34,767 nt of DNA from Bacteroidales bacterium (GTDB lineage Bacteria > Bacteroidota > Bacteroidia > Bacteroidales > F082): assembly GCA_024400195.1 (NCBI GenBank), contig JAKSNC010000023.1:1-34767 (forward strand), given 5' to 3'. The position numbers were made by a program, and so were the translations under genes. Positions 16,024-24,100 of the stretch are shown piece by piece (positions within the stretch are counted from its first letter, which is position 1; every line of letters begins with the position of its first letter). The notes below the pieces were generated by a model that was given only the letters and a program-made list of their open reading frames with translations, was not told the origin of the DNA and searched no databases.

Positions 16024-16071
16024 GTGTAAAATTTACACGGCAAAGATATGACAAAATATTTAATCCTCCAA
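16024..16071 (-). promoter_or_regulatory. nrtR-like gene promoter with palindromic operator
   Basis: Minus-strand TTG (16071-16069), 20 bp, TATCTTTG (16048-16041) is a textbook Bacteroidota promoter. Between it and the ATG lies the 15-bp palindrome GTGTAAAATTTACAC (16024-16038), at the expected transcription start. This is a natural site for autorepression by the Nudix-winged-helix protein. Confidence 0.65.
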
Positions 16072-16136
16072 ACACATTATGTAAAAAAGGGAAATTCGCG
16101 TTGTTTAAAACCAATGTAGCCAGTTTTGATATTTCG

Positions 16137-16144
16137 TATCTTTG
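16137..16144 (+). promoter_or_regulatory. -7 element of the first BspA-family gene
   Basis: TATCTTTG, followed by GC, 34 bases before the ATG at 16179. No -33 TTG at proper spacing was found. Confidence 0.5.
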
Positions 16145-16178
16145 CAGCCGATTTTAAAACGAAACAAAACAGACAACA

Positions 16179-17099
16179 ATGAAAAAAATATTCTTCATCC
16201 TTGCAGCCCTCTGCTGCATGACGGTGGCGAAGGCACAGACACAGCCGAACAACGAAATCTGGTACACATCCTCGGACAACAAGGTGGTAACGCCTTCCAA
16301 CGATAATTTTAACGTCAGCATCGTGAGCAACGATTACAACGACGGCAAGGGCGTAATCAAATTCAGCGGCGAACTGACAAGTATAGGTGAATTTGCATTC
16401 AACGCCAAAACCACTTTGGCTTCAGTAACCATTCCTGCTTTGGTGACAAGCATTGGAAATTCTGCCTTCGGCAATTGCAGTGGCTTGACGACATTGACCT
16501 TCGCGGAAGGTTCGCAGTTGTAAACCATGGGAGAAGGTGCATTCTACCTCACGGGCATCAAAGGAGAACTGACGCATCCAGCTTCGCTGAAAAACATTGG
16601 ACTTCTTGCCTTCGCCGGTTGCCCACTGACCAAGGTCTATATGAGCTCGGAGAATCTGTCCGGTATCTCGAACAAAATTTTTATTGAAAGTGCCGTGATT
16701 ATTGTTCCCTCAGCATTGTATGAGGCGTACAAGAATCATTTTAGCGGCAACAACAAGGTCGAAGTTCCTTTGAATGAATGGAAGGAATACGCGATAGCAA
16801 AAATCGATGCTGCCATGCAGACCGTAAACACACTTTCGGACACGGACAGAAACACTATTGCAACCGGCATCAGCACAATAGAAAATGCAACAACTTTCGA
16901 CGGAACATTAGAAGCTTATTATGCGGCTTTGGCACTTATCGACCAGCAGAAAGCATTTGAGGACAGAGTGAGAAGTGTGCTTGAAGAATGGGGTACCAAG
17001 CAGCCTAGTATTGCGATTGAGATTGAAGGCGAGGATGAAAAGACCATTCAGCTTTACAAGATAAAGAAAGTGAAATTCATCAAGGTAGATGAAGAATAA
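16179..17099 (+). pseudogene. BspA-like LRR surface protein gene with one in-frame TAA
   Basis: A Bacteroidota secreted protein with a signal peptide (MKKIFFILAALCCMTVAKAQ), the segment NEIWYTSSDNKVV shared by the whole family here, and LRR_5 (BspA-type) repeats (LTSIGEFAFN, VTSIGNSAFGNCSGLTTLTF). A TAA at 16521-16523 (codon 115) falls inside an LRR unit. The same frame resumes at once with GEGAFYLTGI and runs to a family-type tail, KTIQLYKIKKVKF. Read through it would be 306 residues. One base change explains the stop. A short secreted fragment could still be made. Confidence 0.8.
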
Positions 17100-17179
17100 G
17101 GGTTTAAAGGGTTCATTGCTAATAGCTAATGGCTGAAAGATATTTCGCTGATTTTTCTTACGTATATGTGAAAATGTTG

Positions 17180-17187
17180 TAATTTTG
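17180..17187 (+). promoter_or_regulatory. -7 element ahead of fic
   Basis: TAATTTTG fits TAnnTTTG, 38 bases before the fic ATG. The preceding stretch (a TGATTTTTC run, then ACGTATATG) resembles the leader of the large BspA gene near 21090-21127. No -33 TTG was found. Confidence 0.45.
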
Positions 17188-17225
17188 CGCTCGCGAACTG
17201 CAAAAGAAAGACACCTACAAGATAG

Positions 17226-18173
17226 ATGGATCAAGCATTATTAAACAAATTGAATCAATGCGAGCAACAGCAACGTGCGTTGTGGGCATATCGTCCTCTT
17301 TCGAAGGAGACTCTCCAATCCTTACGAGAATATTACCGCGTAGGTTTAACTTATACCAGTAATGCTTTAGAAGGCAACAGCCTGACCGAATCAGAAACCA
17401 AGGTAATTATTGAGGACGGATTGACCATTGAGGGGAAGCCTCTGCGCGATGTTTATGAGGCTGTGGGACATGCCAAGGCATACGACTTCCTTTACGAAAT
17501 AAGTCATGAAGCTCCGCTGACGGAAGAAACCATCAAAACCATTCATCGTCTATTTTATCAGCAGATTGACACCGAGCGAGCCGGAATGTATCGTAAGGTG
17601 CCGGTATTCATTAGTGGCAGTCAACATGCAGTCGCGCCCATTGCTGAGATAGATAAAAAGATGCAGCAATTGGTTCGGTGGTATAATAATCAAGAAGGAA
17701 AGATACATCCGGTAGTTTTGGCCGCGGAGTTGCACAAGCGATTTGTGTATATTCATCCGTTTGTAGATGGCAATGGTAGAGTGTCGCGCTTACTGATGAA
17801 CTTATCACTAATGCGTAATGATTATAATATTGCCCTTATTCCGGCGATTTGCCGTTCGGAATATATATCCGCCTTGGAGTCAGGGCACAACAATCCTGAC
17901 ATATTCGCCCACTTTGTGGCTGATAGAGTCATTATGACGCAATCAGACATCCTCCGATTGTTTAAAGAAACCGAAGCGGGACCTCGTCAAGAGGATTTCC
18001 GTAAAGTTTTGTTAGAAACTATTCGCAGACAACCCGGTATGAACGCGCCCTCGCTGGCGAATCGTTTAGACCGCAGTTTGCGCACCACGCAGCGTTATTT
18101 AGGAGTACTTAAAAAAGAAGGACTCATTCGTTTTGAGGGCGTTGCCAAAAAAGGAGGTTATCGTGCCGACTAG
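17226..18173 (+). CDS. Fic/DOC family AMP-transferase with C-terminal winged helix
   Basis: Fic enzymes transfer AMP (or another phosphate group) from a nucleotide to target hydroxyls. The 315-residue protein has the inhibitory motif SNALEG at 45-50 (pattern [S/T]xxxE[G/N]) ahead of the core, making it a class II, self-inhibited Fic. The catalytic loop HPFVDGNGRVSR (177-188) is complete, with His177 and Arg185. A C-terminal winged helix (MNAPSLANRLDRSLRTTQRYL) suggests self-regulation or target recruitment. No antitoxin partner is needed in this class and none is seen. It sits alone between two decayed BspA genes. The target is unknown. Confidence 0.92.
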   Translation: MDQALLNKLNQCEQQQRALWAYRPLSKETLQSLREYYRVGLTYTSNALEGNSLTESETKVIIEDGLTIEGKPLRDVYEAVGHAKAYDFLYEISHEAPLTEETIKTIHRLFYQQIDTERAGMYRKVPVFISGSQHAVAPIAEIDKKMQQLVRWYNNQEGKIHPVVLAAELHKRFVYIHPFVDGNGRVSRLLMNLSLMRNDYNIALIPAICRSEYISALESGHNNPDIFAHFVADRVIMTQSDILRLFKETEAGPRQEDFRKVLLETIRRQPGMNAPSLANRLDRSLRTTQRYLGVLKKEGLIRFEGVAKKGGYRAD

Positions 18174-18177
18174 ATAA

Positions 18178-18233
18178 TGGCGGTGTAAAACAACCTATTT
18201 GGCGGTGTAAAACAACCTGTTTGGCGGTGTAAA
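18178..18233 (+). repeat. 22-bp tandem repeat, 2.5 copies
   Basis: Unit TGGCGGTGTAAAACAACCTR plus TT: 18178-18199, 18200-18221 (one mismatch) and a partial copy 18222-18233. It lies between the fic stop and the next BspA-family start. Confidence 0.85.
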
Positions 18234-18252
18234 TCGTGAAACAATCAATAAT

Positions 18253-19041
18253 ATGCGTAAACTCTTTTTATCAATCATCGCCCTCCTGACATTATTCGCC
18301 CTCCTGACATAAGCACAAGAAACCCCAGAACCTAACACGCTGCCGACACCGGAAAGTAACCAGATTATCTATCGGTCATCTGACCATCAGAAGATAACGC
18401 CGCATAAGACCGATGTCTTTGGCGCGACCTACATTGATGACCAAAGTGTGTACTATGCAGATGCCGATTATGGCGTAATCACCTTTGACGGCAATGTAAC
18501 GACCATTGGGACAGAAGCATTCAGATATTGCGGAAGTTTGACCGAGATGGTTTTTCCAAGCACTGTGACGAGTATTGGAGCTAATGCATTCAGCGGCTGG
18601 CAGAATCTTACCAAACTGACCGTAAAAGCAGGAAGTATCGGATTACGTGTATTCCAAAATTGCACAAACCTCAGCACCATCGATTTGCAAGAAGGTGTAA
18701 CAAATATTGGAGAAAGTGCATTCAACGGTTGCTCCAATGTGACGTCTGTAACATTCTTGGGGGTTGTGGTACTTAATGGTGGTTCTTTTAACTCTATCGG
18801 CACAGCCGAATCTCCCGCCAACCTTAAAATACCTTCCGCTTGGTTGGCAAACGACAAGCCAGTCAACAGCGAGACCCCATGGCACGGTGGATATTTCAAT
18901 TGCACATACGTGGATCCCGTCAAAGAGTTTCTCGGCGAAATGGGAGAACCTTGCGAGGACTGCCCGTCTATCGAAGTGACCAAAGGCGACAAGACGGTCA
19001 AACTTTATAACCCCGAGAAGGTGGAGTTTAAGAAGGAGTAG
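18253..19041 (+). pseudogene. BspA-like LRR protein gene with stop inside the signal peptide
   Basis: The ATG at 18253 encodes MRKLFLSIIALLTLFALLT, then TAA (18310-18312), then in the same frame AQETPEPNTLPTPESNQIIY and LRR_5 units (ITFDGNVTTIGTEAFRYCGSL and others). The family tail is KTVKLYNPEKVEFKKE. The 15-base direct repeat TCGCCCTCCTGACAT at 18278 and 18296 shows an 18-bp slippage duplication in the signal-peptide region; the stop directly follows its second copy. Without the stop it would be 262 residues. Internal starts such as 18448 would give a protein with no signal peptide. Confidence 0.8.
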
Positions 19042-19066
19042 GGTTTAGGGTTTAGGGTTTAGGGTT
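19039..19066 (+). repeat. Heptanucleotide array (TAGGGTT)x4
   Basis: Four perfect copies beginning at the TAG stop codon of the preceding BspA-family pseudogene. It resembles a telomere repeat, but a bacterial microsatellite is the sensible reading. Confidence 0.95.
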
Positions 19067-19120
19067 GAATGTGTAATGTTTAAGGTCTAAAAATTCGTCT
19101 CTCGACTTCTACGGTTTCAC

Positions 19121-19434
19121 TTAGCCGATGGCGCGATAATTCATGAGGCCGTCCGTCGGCGACGGATTGGACTGGTCGCCATCATAAACGACCCGGGAAG
19201 ATGTCATCGTGTCGGGAAACAATCCCTTCAAATAGCGCAGGCCGTCAAAGTACTCCGGACGGTACGTTTGGCCTGACTTTATTTCATACGCCGAGAAAGT
19301 GCCGTCATCCGCCACCGACAGCAAATCGTCGTCTTGCCCGACTGCCGCGGACCAATCATTGTCACGACAGAAAAATAATTGAAAATCCTGTCAATGTTTG
19401 CACATAAGTCTCTGGTTATAAGTTGATAGTTCAT
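19121..19434 (-). pseudogene. DUF4143-type ATPase remnant with internal deletion
   Basis: From the ATG at 19434 the sequence encodes MNYQLITRDLCANIDRIF, then VVTMIGPRQSGKTT, the normal N-terminus and Walker A motif of the AAA+/DUF4143 ATPases common in Bacteroidota (usually near 400 residues). Directly after GKTT the reading frame changes and the family C-terminus appears: DDLLSVADDGTFSAYEIKSG, then YFDGLRYLKGLFP, to a TAA at 19121-19123. The central ATPase and most of DUF4143 are gone. The junction is clean, so this is an internal deletion of the gene and not a partial transfer. Confidence 0.75.
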
Positions 19435-19446
19435 TATTATGACAAA

Positions 19447-19465
19447 TTTAAAGTTCGACTTTAAA
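19447..19465. other. Inverted repeat upstream of the ATPase remnant
   Basis: TTTAAAGT, TCG, ACTTTAAA: a perfect 8-bp stem with a 3-nt loop in AT-rich DNA, extendable with a bulge. It lies 12 bases beyond the ATPase ATG and could be an operator or a structured leader. The rest of 19466-19570 shows nothing I can name. Confidence 0.4.
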
Positions 19466-19570
19466 ATTTATTTTGTATTGCACAAGATACCACTTTTTTC
19501 AAATATGCGCAAATAAATCTTCAAACCTCTCGGCCCTCGACTTTTACAAAAAGAAACCGTATCTTCGTCG

Positions 19571-19732
19571 CTGGCTCGGGGTGAGTACGTGTTCGGCTAT
19601 TGCGAGCAGAGCATGCACGGGATGTTCAGTCGCACTGTGGGTTTTGCGCATAATGCCGTCAGGAACATCCTGACGAGTTTGGTTTACAATATGTTGCGAC
19701 ATGAACAAATTCAAAGGCTGGAAATGAATCAC
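19571..19732 (+). mobile_element. C-terminal remnant of an IS5/IS4-like DDE transposase
   Basis: The frame reads RGEYVFGYCEQSMHGMFSRT, then VGFAHNAVRNILTSLVYNML, then RHEQIQRL. This matches the C-terminal block of IS5/IS1182-like transposases: the (E)HVFGF...S(M)xG region with the catalytic glutamate, then LVYNxxRxEQI. No upstream transposase part or inverted repeats were found, so only a fragment of about 50 residues remains. It lies between the gutted ATPase and the lipoprotein gene. Confidence 0.65.
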
Positions 19733-19805
19733 CTTTTACATAACATGTTTAATATCAACAAATTATCTACCTCCCTGAAAATTTCAAAAAAAGATCACTA
19801 AACTA

Positions 19806-19835
19806 TTGTAGATAAGAGAATAATTTGTAACTTCG
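19806..19835 (+). promoter_or_regulatory. Lipoprotein gene promoter
   Basis: TTG (19806-19808), 19 bp, TAACTTCG (19828-19835), one mismatch from TAnnTTTG. This implies an untranslated leader of about 100 bases before the ATG at 19941. Confidence 0.5.
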
Positions 19836-19940
19836 CGGCGTCGTTGTCTTTTGAGTTTCTGTTTAACGGACCCCGCAAAATTCAAAGACCGACGTGAAAT
19901 GAGTAAAAATAGAGGTCCCCATGCATTTTTTTTATTTTTT

Positions 19941-20486
19941 ATGAAAAAACTATTTTTGGTACTGATGGCTGCAGCCGTCATCGCGTTAGTGGGATGTAAA
20001 AAAAACAATGATCCAGAACCCACTCAAGAACCCACCCCAGAACCTACATCATCCGATACGTTTACGGTGTATTTTATGTCGGATTGCATTACCGATAATG
20101 TCAAGTACACTTATACGGATAATAATGGTGACACCAAAACACTAACAAAAGAGAATTGGGTTGACTTGGATAAGGAAGATGCTACTGATCAAGCGTTTGT
20201 GGAAGATGTAAAAATTCTGTGTGAAGTACATGCTATTGAGTTTACGGACGAAGTTATTGGGCACATAAAGAAGTTCACCGTTCCAAACCAACCACAGATG
20301 CCAGTGATGAAAAACGTAGTCAAAGCAAACAATGCGGAACTGCCCGAAATTGGAGTTTCCATTGTATGTGGTTTGATAACTCCCACGCATCCGAGCAAAT
20401 ATGCAACCGTCTTCAAGCCCATGCCCGATGCGACGGAAGACGAAAAGTGGGAAAAGGTGTTAGACATAGCAAAAAGGATTTTCTAA
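19941..20486 (+). CDS. Secreted lipoprotein of unknown function
   Basis: A 181-residue protein. The signal peptide MKKLFLVLMAAAVIALVGCK carries the lipobox ALVGC, with Cys19 as the lipidation site. A short Pro/Glu/Thr linker with repeated EPT units follows, then a globular part of about 145 residues without motifs I recognise. The signal peptide and lipobox fix the start at 19941; an in-frame ATG-like codon at 19851 would bury the signal. It is flanked by remnants (a transposase piece and a BspA fragment), so it may be a recent arrival or an isolated survivor. Only two cysteines remain after processing. Confidence 0.8.
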   Translation: MKKLFLVLMAAAVIALVGCKKNNDPEPTQEPTPEPTSSDTFTVYFMSDCITDNVKYTYTDNNGDTKTLTKENWVDLDKEDATDQAFVEDVKILCEVHAIEFTDEVIGHIKKFTVPNQPQMPVMKNVVKANNAELPEIGVSIVCGLITPTHPSKYATVFKPMPDATEDEKWEKVLDIAKRIF

Positions 20487-20525
20487 TCACCAATCATGGA
20501 TGGAAAAGACTAACCATTCGCAGTC

Positions 20526-21053
20526 TTGACGCTGGGTGTAAGACCGCTGTTTGCGCAAGAAAACACGGAACTTAACACTTTGCCAACGCCTGACAGCAGT
20601 TTGATTGTGTATCTTTCGGCAATACATAGGAAGATAACGCCGAATAATGTGAATGCTTTTGGCGCAACTTACGATGATGCTGTTAATGTGTATGACGTAG
20701 AAACAGATTATGGCATTATCACTTTTGACGGTAATATGACAGCCATCGGTGAATAGGTATGTTTTCCGGTGAAATGGCCACAAGATGGTGATACGTATCA
20801 TGTTTTTCGGTGAAAATGACTGAAAGATAGTGATACGTATCGTGTTTTCTGTTCCATTTTGCCGCTGTTGTAAACCGACTGTTATGAGCAGGCCTCCACT
20901 CGGAAAGATGCGATTTCTGCTACCCCATACGCAGTGCGGGGCATGAGCATGACCCACGTATATGTTGGATGTCGCCGCTCTCACAAAGTCAAGCAAGGCA
21001 ACAAAACCATCAAACTCTATAACCCGAAAAGCGTGACGTTCAAGAAAGACTAA
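20526..21053 (+). pseudogene. BspA-family remnant: head and tail only
   Basis: The head reads LTLGVRPLFAQEN (end of a signal peptide), NTLPTPDSSLIVYL and ITFDGNMTAIGE, clearly homologous to the gene at 18253, and ends in TAG at 20754-20756. The tail, from about 20973 (RRSHKVKQGNKTIKLYNPKS, then VTFKKD, stop at 21051-21053), matches that gene's C-terminus. The LRR array between is replaced by about 215 bases of non-coding sequence holding two palindromic repeats. The first part of the signal peptide is also out of frame or lost. Confidence 0.75.
20767..20848 (+). repeat. Two 42-bp direct repeats, each with the palindrome GATACGTATC
   Basis: CGGTGAAA...GATGGTGATACGTATCATG (first palindrome at 20790-20799, extended to TGATACGTATCA at 20789-20800) and a diverged second copy with GATACGTATC at 20832-20841. 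The period is 42 bp. It lies inside the BspA remnant where its LRR array should be. Confidence 0.75.
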
Positions 21054-21075
21054 CGACTAAGGACTAAAGACTAAC
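21048..21075 (+). repeat. Heptanucleotide array (GACTAAN)x4
   Basis: GACTAAC, GACTAAG, GACTAAA, GACTAAC in a row. The first copy contains the stop codon of the preceding BspA remnant. Confidence 0.95.
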
Positions 21076-21119
21076 GGAAACATTTTGTTGATTTTTCGTA
21101 AGTATGTGGGGAAAAAAGC

Positions 21120-21127
21120 AGTATCTT
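21120..21127 (+). promoter_or_regulatory. -7 element of the large BspA gene
   Basis: GTATCTTTGCC contains TATCTTTG about 27 bases before the first ATG at 21154. The -33 half is unclear. Confidence 0.55.
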
Positions 21128-21153
21128 TGCCGCCCGAAATTCAACATTAAATC

Positions 21154-24100
21154 ATGAAGAGAATTCATACAAAAATACTCATGAACAGAAACATTCTTAA
21201 ACTCTTACTTTCGGCAGCATTTGTGATGTGCTGCACGTTTTCGGCTCTGGCGCAACTCGGCACGCCGCCAAACGACGAAATCTGGTACACCACGACCGAC
21301 GGGAAGGTGTGTAACCCAAATGAAAATGATGTTTTTGGTGCAGCAATCATTTCCAACACTTATCCCGAAAACGGACATGGAACGATTAAGTTCAACGGGA
21401 AAGTCACAAGCATTGGATGGTGGGCATTTTTCAGATGTGGAAGTTTGGTGTCAATAAACATTCCAAACAGTGTGACGAGCATCGGAGAACGTGCATTCTT
21501 GGATTGTACAAATTTGGTGTCAGTAAACATTCCAAACGGTGTGACGAGCATCGAAGAATGTGCATTCGAAAATACCAGTCTGGCAACAGTAACCATTCCA
21601 AACAGTGTGACAAGCATGGGAAGTTGGACATTCGAGAATTGCAGAGGCTTGATTTCAGCAACCATTGCCTCGCGGTACATTGCATACGCAACATTCAAAA
21701 ACTGTACAAGTTTGGTGTCAGTAACCATTCAAAACAGTGTGACGAGCATCGGGGAAGGTGCATTCAGTGGTTGTAGTGGTTTGACTTCTATTACCATACC
21801 AAGCAGTGTGACGAGCATCGGTGAGGGTGCATTCAGTGAGTGTTACGGCTTGACTTCTGTTACCATTCCCAACAGTGTGACGAGCATCGGGGAAGGTGCA
21901 TTCTTTAGTTGTAGCGGTTTGACTTCTATTACCATACCAAGCAGTGTGACGAGCATCGGGGCAAGTGCATTCTATGGTTGTAAAGGTTTGACTTCTGTTA
22001 CCATACCAAGCAGTGTGACGAGCATCGGGGAACACGCATTTTACAGCTGTGATAATATTCACGAAGTGCTCTATTTAGGGAGTAATAATTATAACTACGA
22101 GTGCTTTGGTTACTTTTTTGGGCCAAAGCCAACCGTCTATGTGAGTGATGATGTGGCAGGATCTTCCGGGACATGGTGTAACTGCCCTGCGCTGCCATGG
22201 CGCTCGGGTGAGGGCGACGGCACAGAGGACAACCCTTATCAGATTGCCACGTTGGAAAACCTGATGCGTTTTACAAGCAATGTGAACTCCGGAGCCGTAT
22301 CTGCATGTGCCGTCCTTGTGGCAGACATCACGATGAACACCGGCGTTTTAGACAGCAACGGCAACCTCAGCGGCGAAGCGTTTGAGCCTTGGATTCCGAT
22401 AGGCGGATGGGGCAACAACGGCTACAGTGGCGAGTTCGACGGCAACGGACACACTATCAGCGGACTTTACTTCAATGATGAAACAACGTCGGCAGTCGGG
22501 CTTTTCGGCATGGCAAACAATTCCGGAAATGTAACTGCCCGCATTCACGACCTCGGTGTCAAAGATAGTTATTTCCGTGGCAAGAGCCATGTGGGCGGCA
22601 TCTGCGGCGACTTCGCAAACGGACGGATGGAAAACTGCTGGAACGCGGCAACCGTTCAGTCTGTTGAGAATACCGCCGGTGGCTTGGTTGGTTCATGCCG
22701 GAAATACGCATCCGTGTCAGGTTGCTACAACATAGGCAAAGTGGCGGAGGGCACAAACTGCGGCGGCATCTGCGGCTCGGTGGCAAAGAACGTCAATGGT
22801 TTCATATCTATTAGCAACTGCGTTTCGCTTGAAGGCAAATGCAGCGTGGCGTACAACCTCTACGACGATGCAGAAATCGACAATGTCCATATAAAGAACG
22901 CCGCAGCCTTCACAAGCGGCGAGGTGTGCTGGATCCTCAACGGAAACTGTAGGTCGGCGGCATGGCGGCAGCACTTGAGAACGGATGATTACCCCATGGT
23001 GACGGGCGACTACGTCGTCTATAAAGATGGCAATGTCTTCCGTAACGAGACGTTGTGCGAGGTGGCAGAAGATCACCTGCATAGTTTCGAGGAATCTGTG
23101 ATGCCACAACTCAGCGGCACTTACATCAACTGTTGGCATTGCACGGAATGCGGAAATAATTATAAGTTAGATGATAAGACCAATGAATTGCCAAAAATAG
23201 AATTTACCGAGCCTTCGGCAGGCGATGGCTCACAAGCCAACCCTTACCAGATCGCCACGTTGGGAAACCTGCTATGGTTCGCAAATCATGTGAACACCGG
23301 AAACGCATCAGTCTGCGCCATCCTGACGGCAGACATCACGATGAACGCGAGTGTGCTTAAATCTTCTGGATATTCTAACGGTGAAGGTTTCGTGGAGTGG
23401 GTTCCGATAGGCGGACATGGCAAAGACTTCGGAGGCGATTTCGACGGCAACGGACACACCATCAGCGGACTGTATCTCAAAAACACCGAGATGAACAACA
23501 TGGGGCTTTTCGGCAAGGCTGTCAACAATGCCCACATCCACGACCTCGGCATCAGCGACAGTTACTTCTACGGCAAAGACCACGTGGGCGGCATCTGCGG
23601 CGACTTCGCAAGCGGACTGATCGAGAACTGCTGGAACGGTGCGACCATCGATGCCAAGGACTGGAATGCCGGTGGCATCTCCGGCTCCTGCTGGATATAT
23701 GCATCCATAAAGGATTGCTACAACATCGGAAGGATAGTTACTAATTATGACAACCCGAGTTACGGCGGCATCTGCGGTGCCGTATATGAGAACACCGGCG
23801 TTGACTATACCATCAGCAACTGCTATACGCTGCAAGGCAAATGTTCAAAAGTGTATGGCTCTTTGGACAATGGCTGCCCTGCATCGAAAATCAACCATTC
23901 ATTCGTGAAGAACGACGATGCTTTCGCTTCCGGCGAGGTATGCTACCAACTCAATCACGGCGTGACGAACGGCAGCCAGAAATGGTATCAGACATTGGAA
24001 ACTGACGAATTTCCTGTTCTGAACAACAGCCACAACACTGTATTCTTCGGCTACGACGGCGACGTGCTGAAATATTCCAACACACCTATAACCGTGGGCG

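Noticed and set aside
18178-18233. Short tandem units considered as a small CRISPR array.
   Set aside because: The 22-bp units abut with no spacers, there are only 2.5 copies and no cas genes are in the window.
12642-18312. Three genes with single in-frame TAA codons suggested reassignment of TAA to an amino acid.
   Set aside because: TAA is the normal terminator of several intact genes here (rnfA, rnfB, rnfC and others), and none of the conserved housekeeping genes has an internal TAA. Local pseudogenes are the simpler explanation.
19039-19066. Telomere-like TTTAGGG repeat suggesting eukaryotic contamination or a linear replicon end.
   Set aside because: Only four copies, in the middle of clearly bacterial sequence, starting at a bacterial stop codon.
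21360-22062. Long open frames antisense to the LRR array.
   Set aside because: They mirror the repeated 69-bp unit, have no start context or family features and are shadows of the sense gene.
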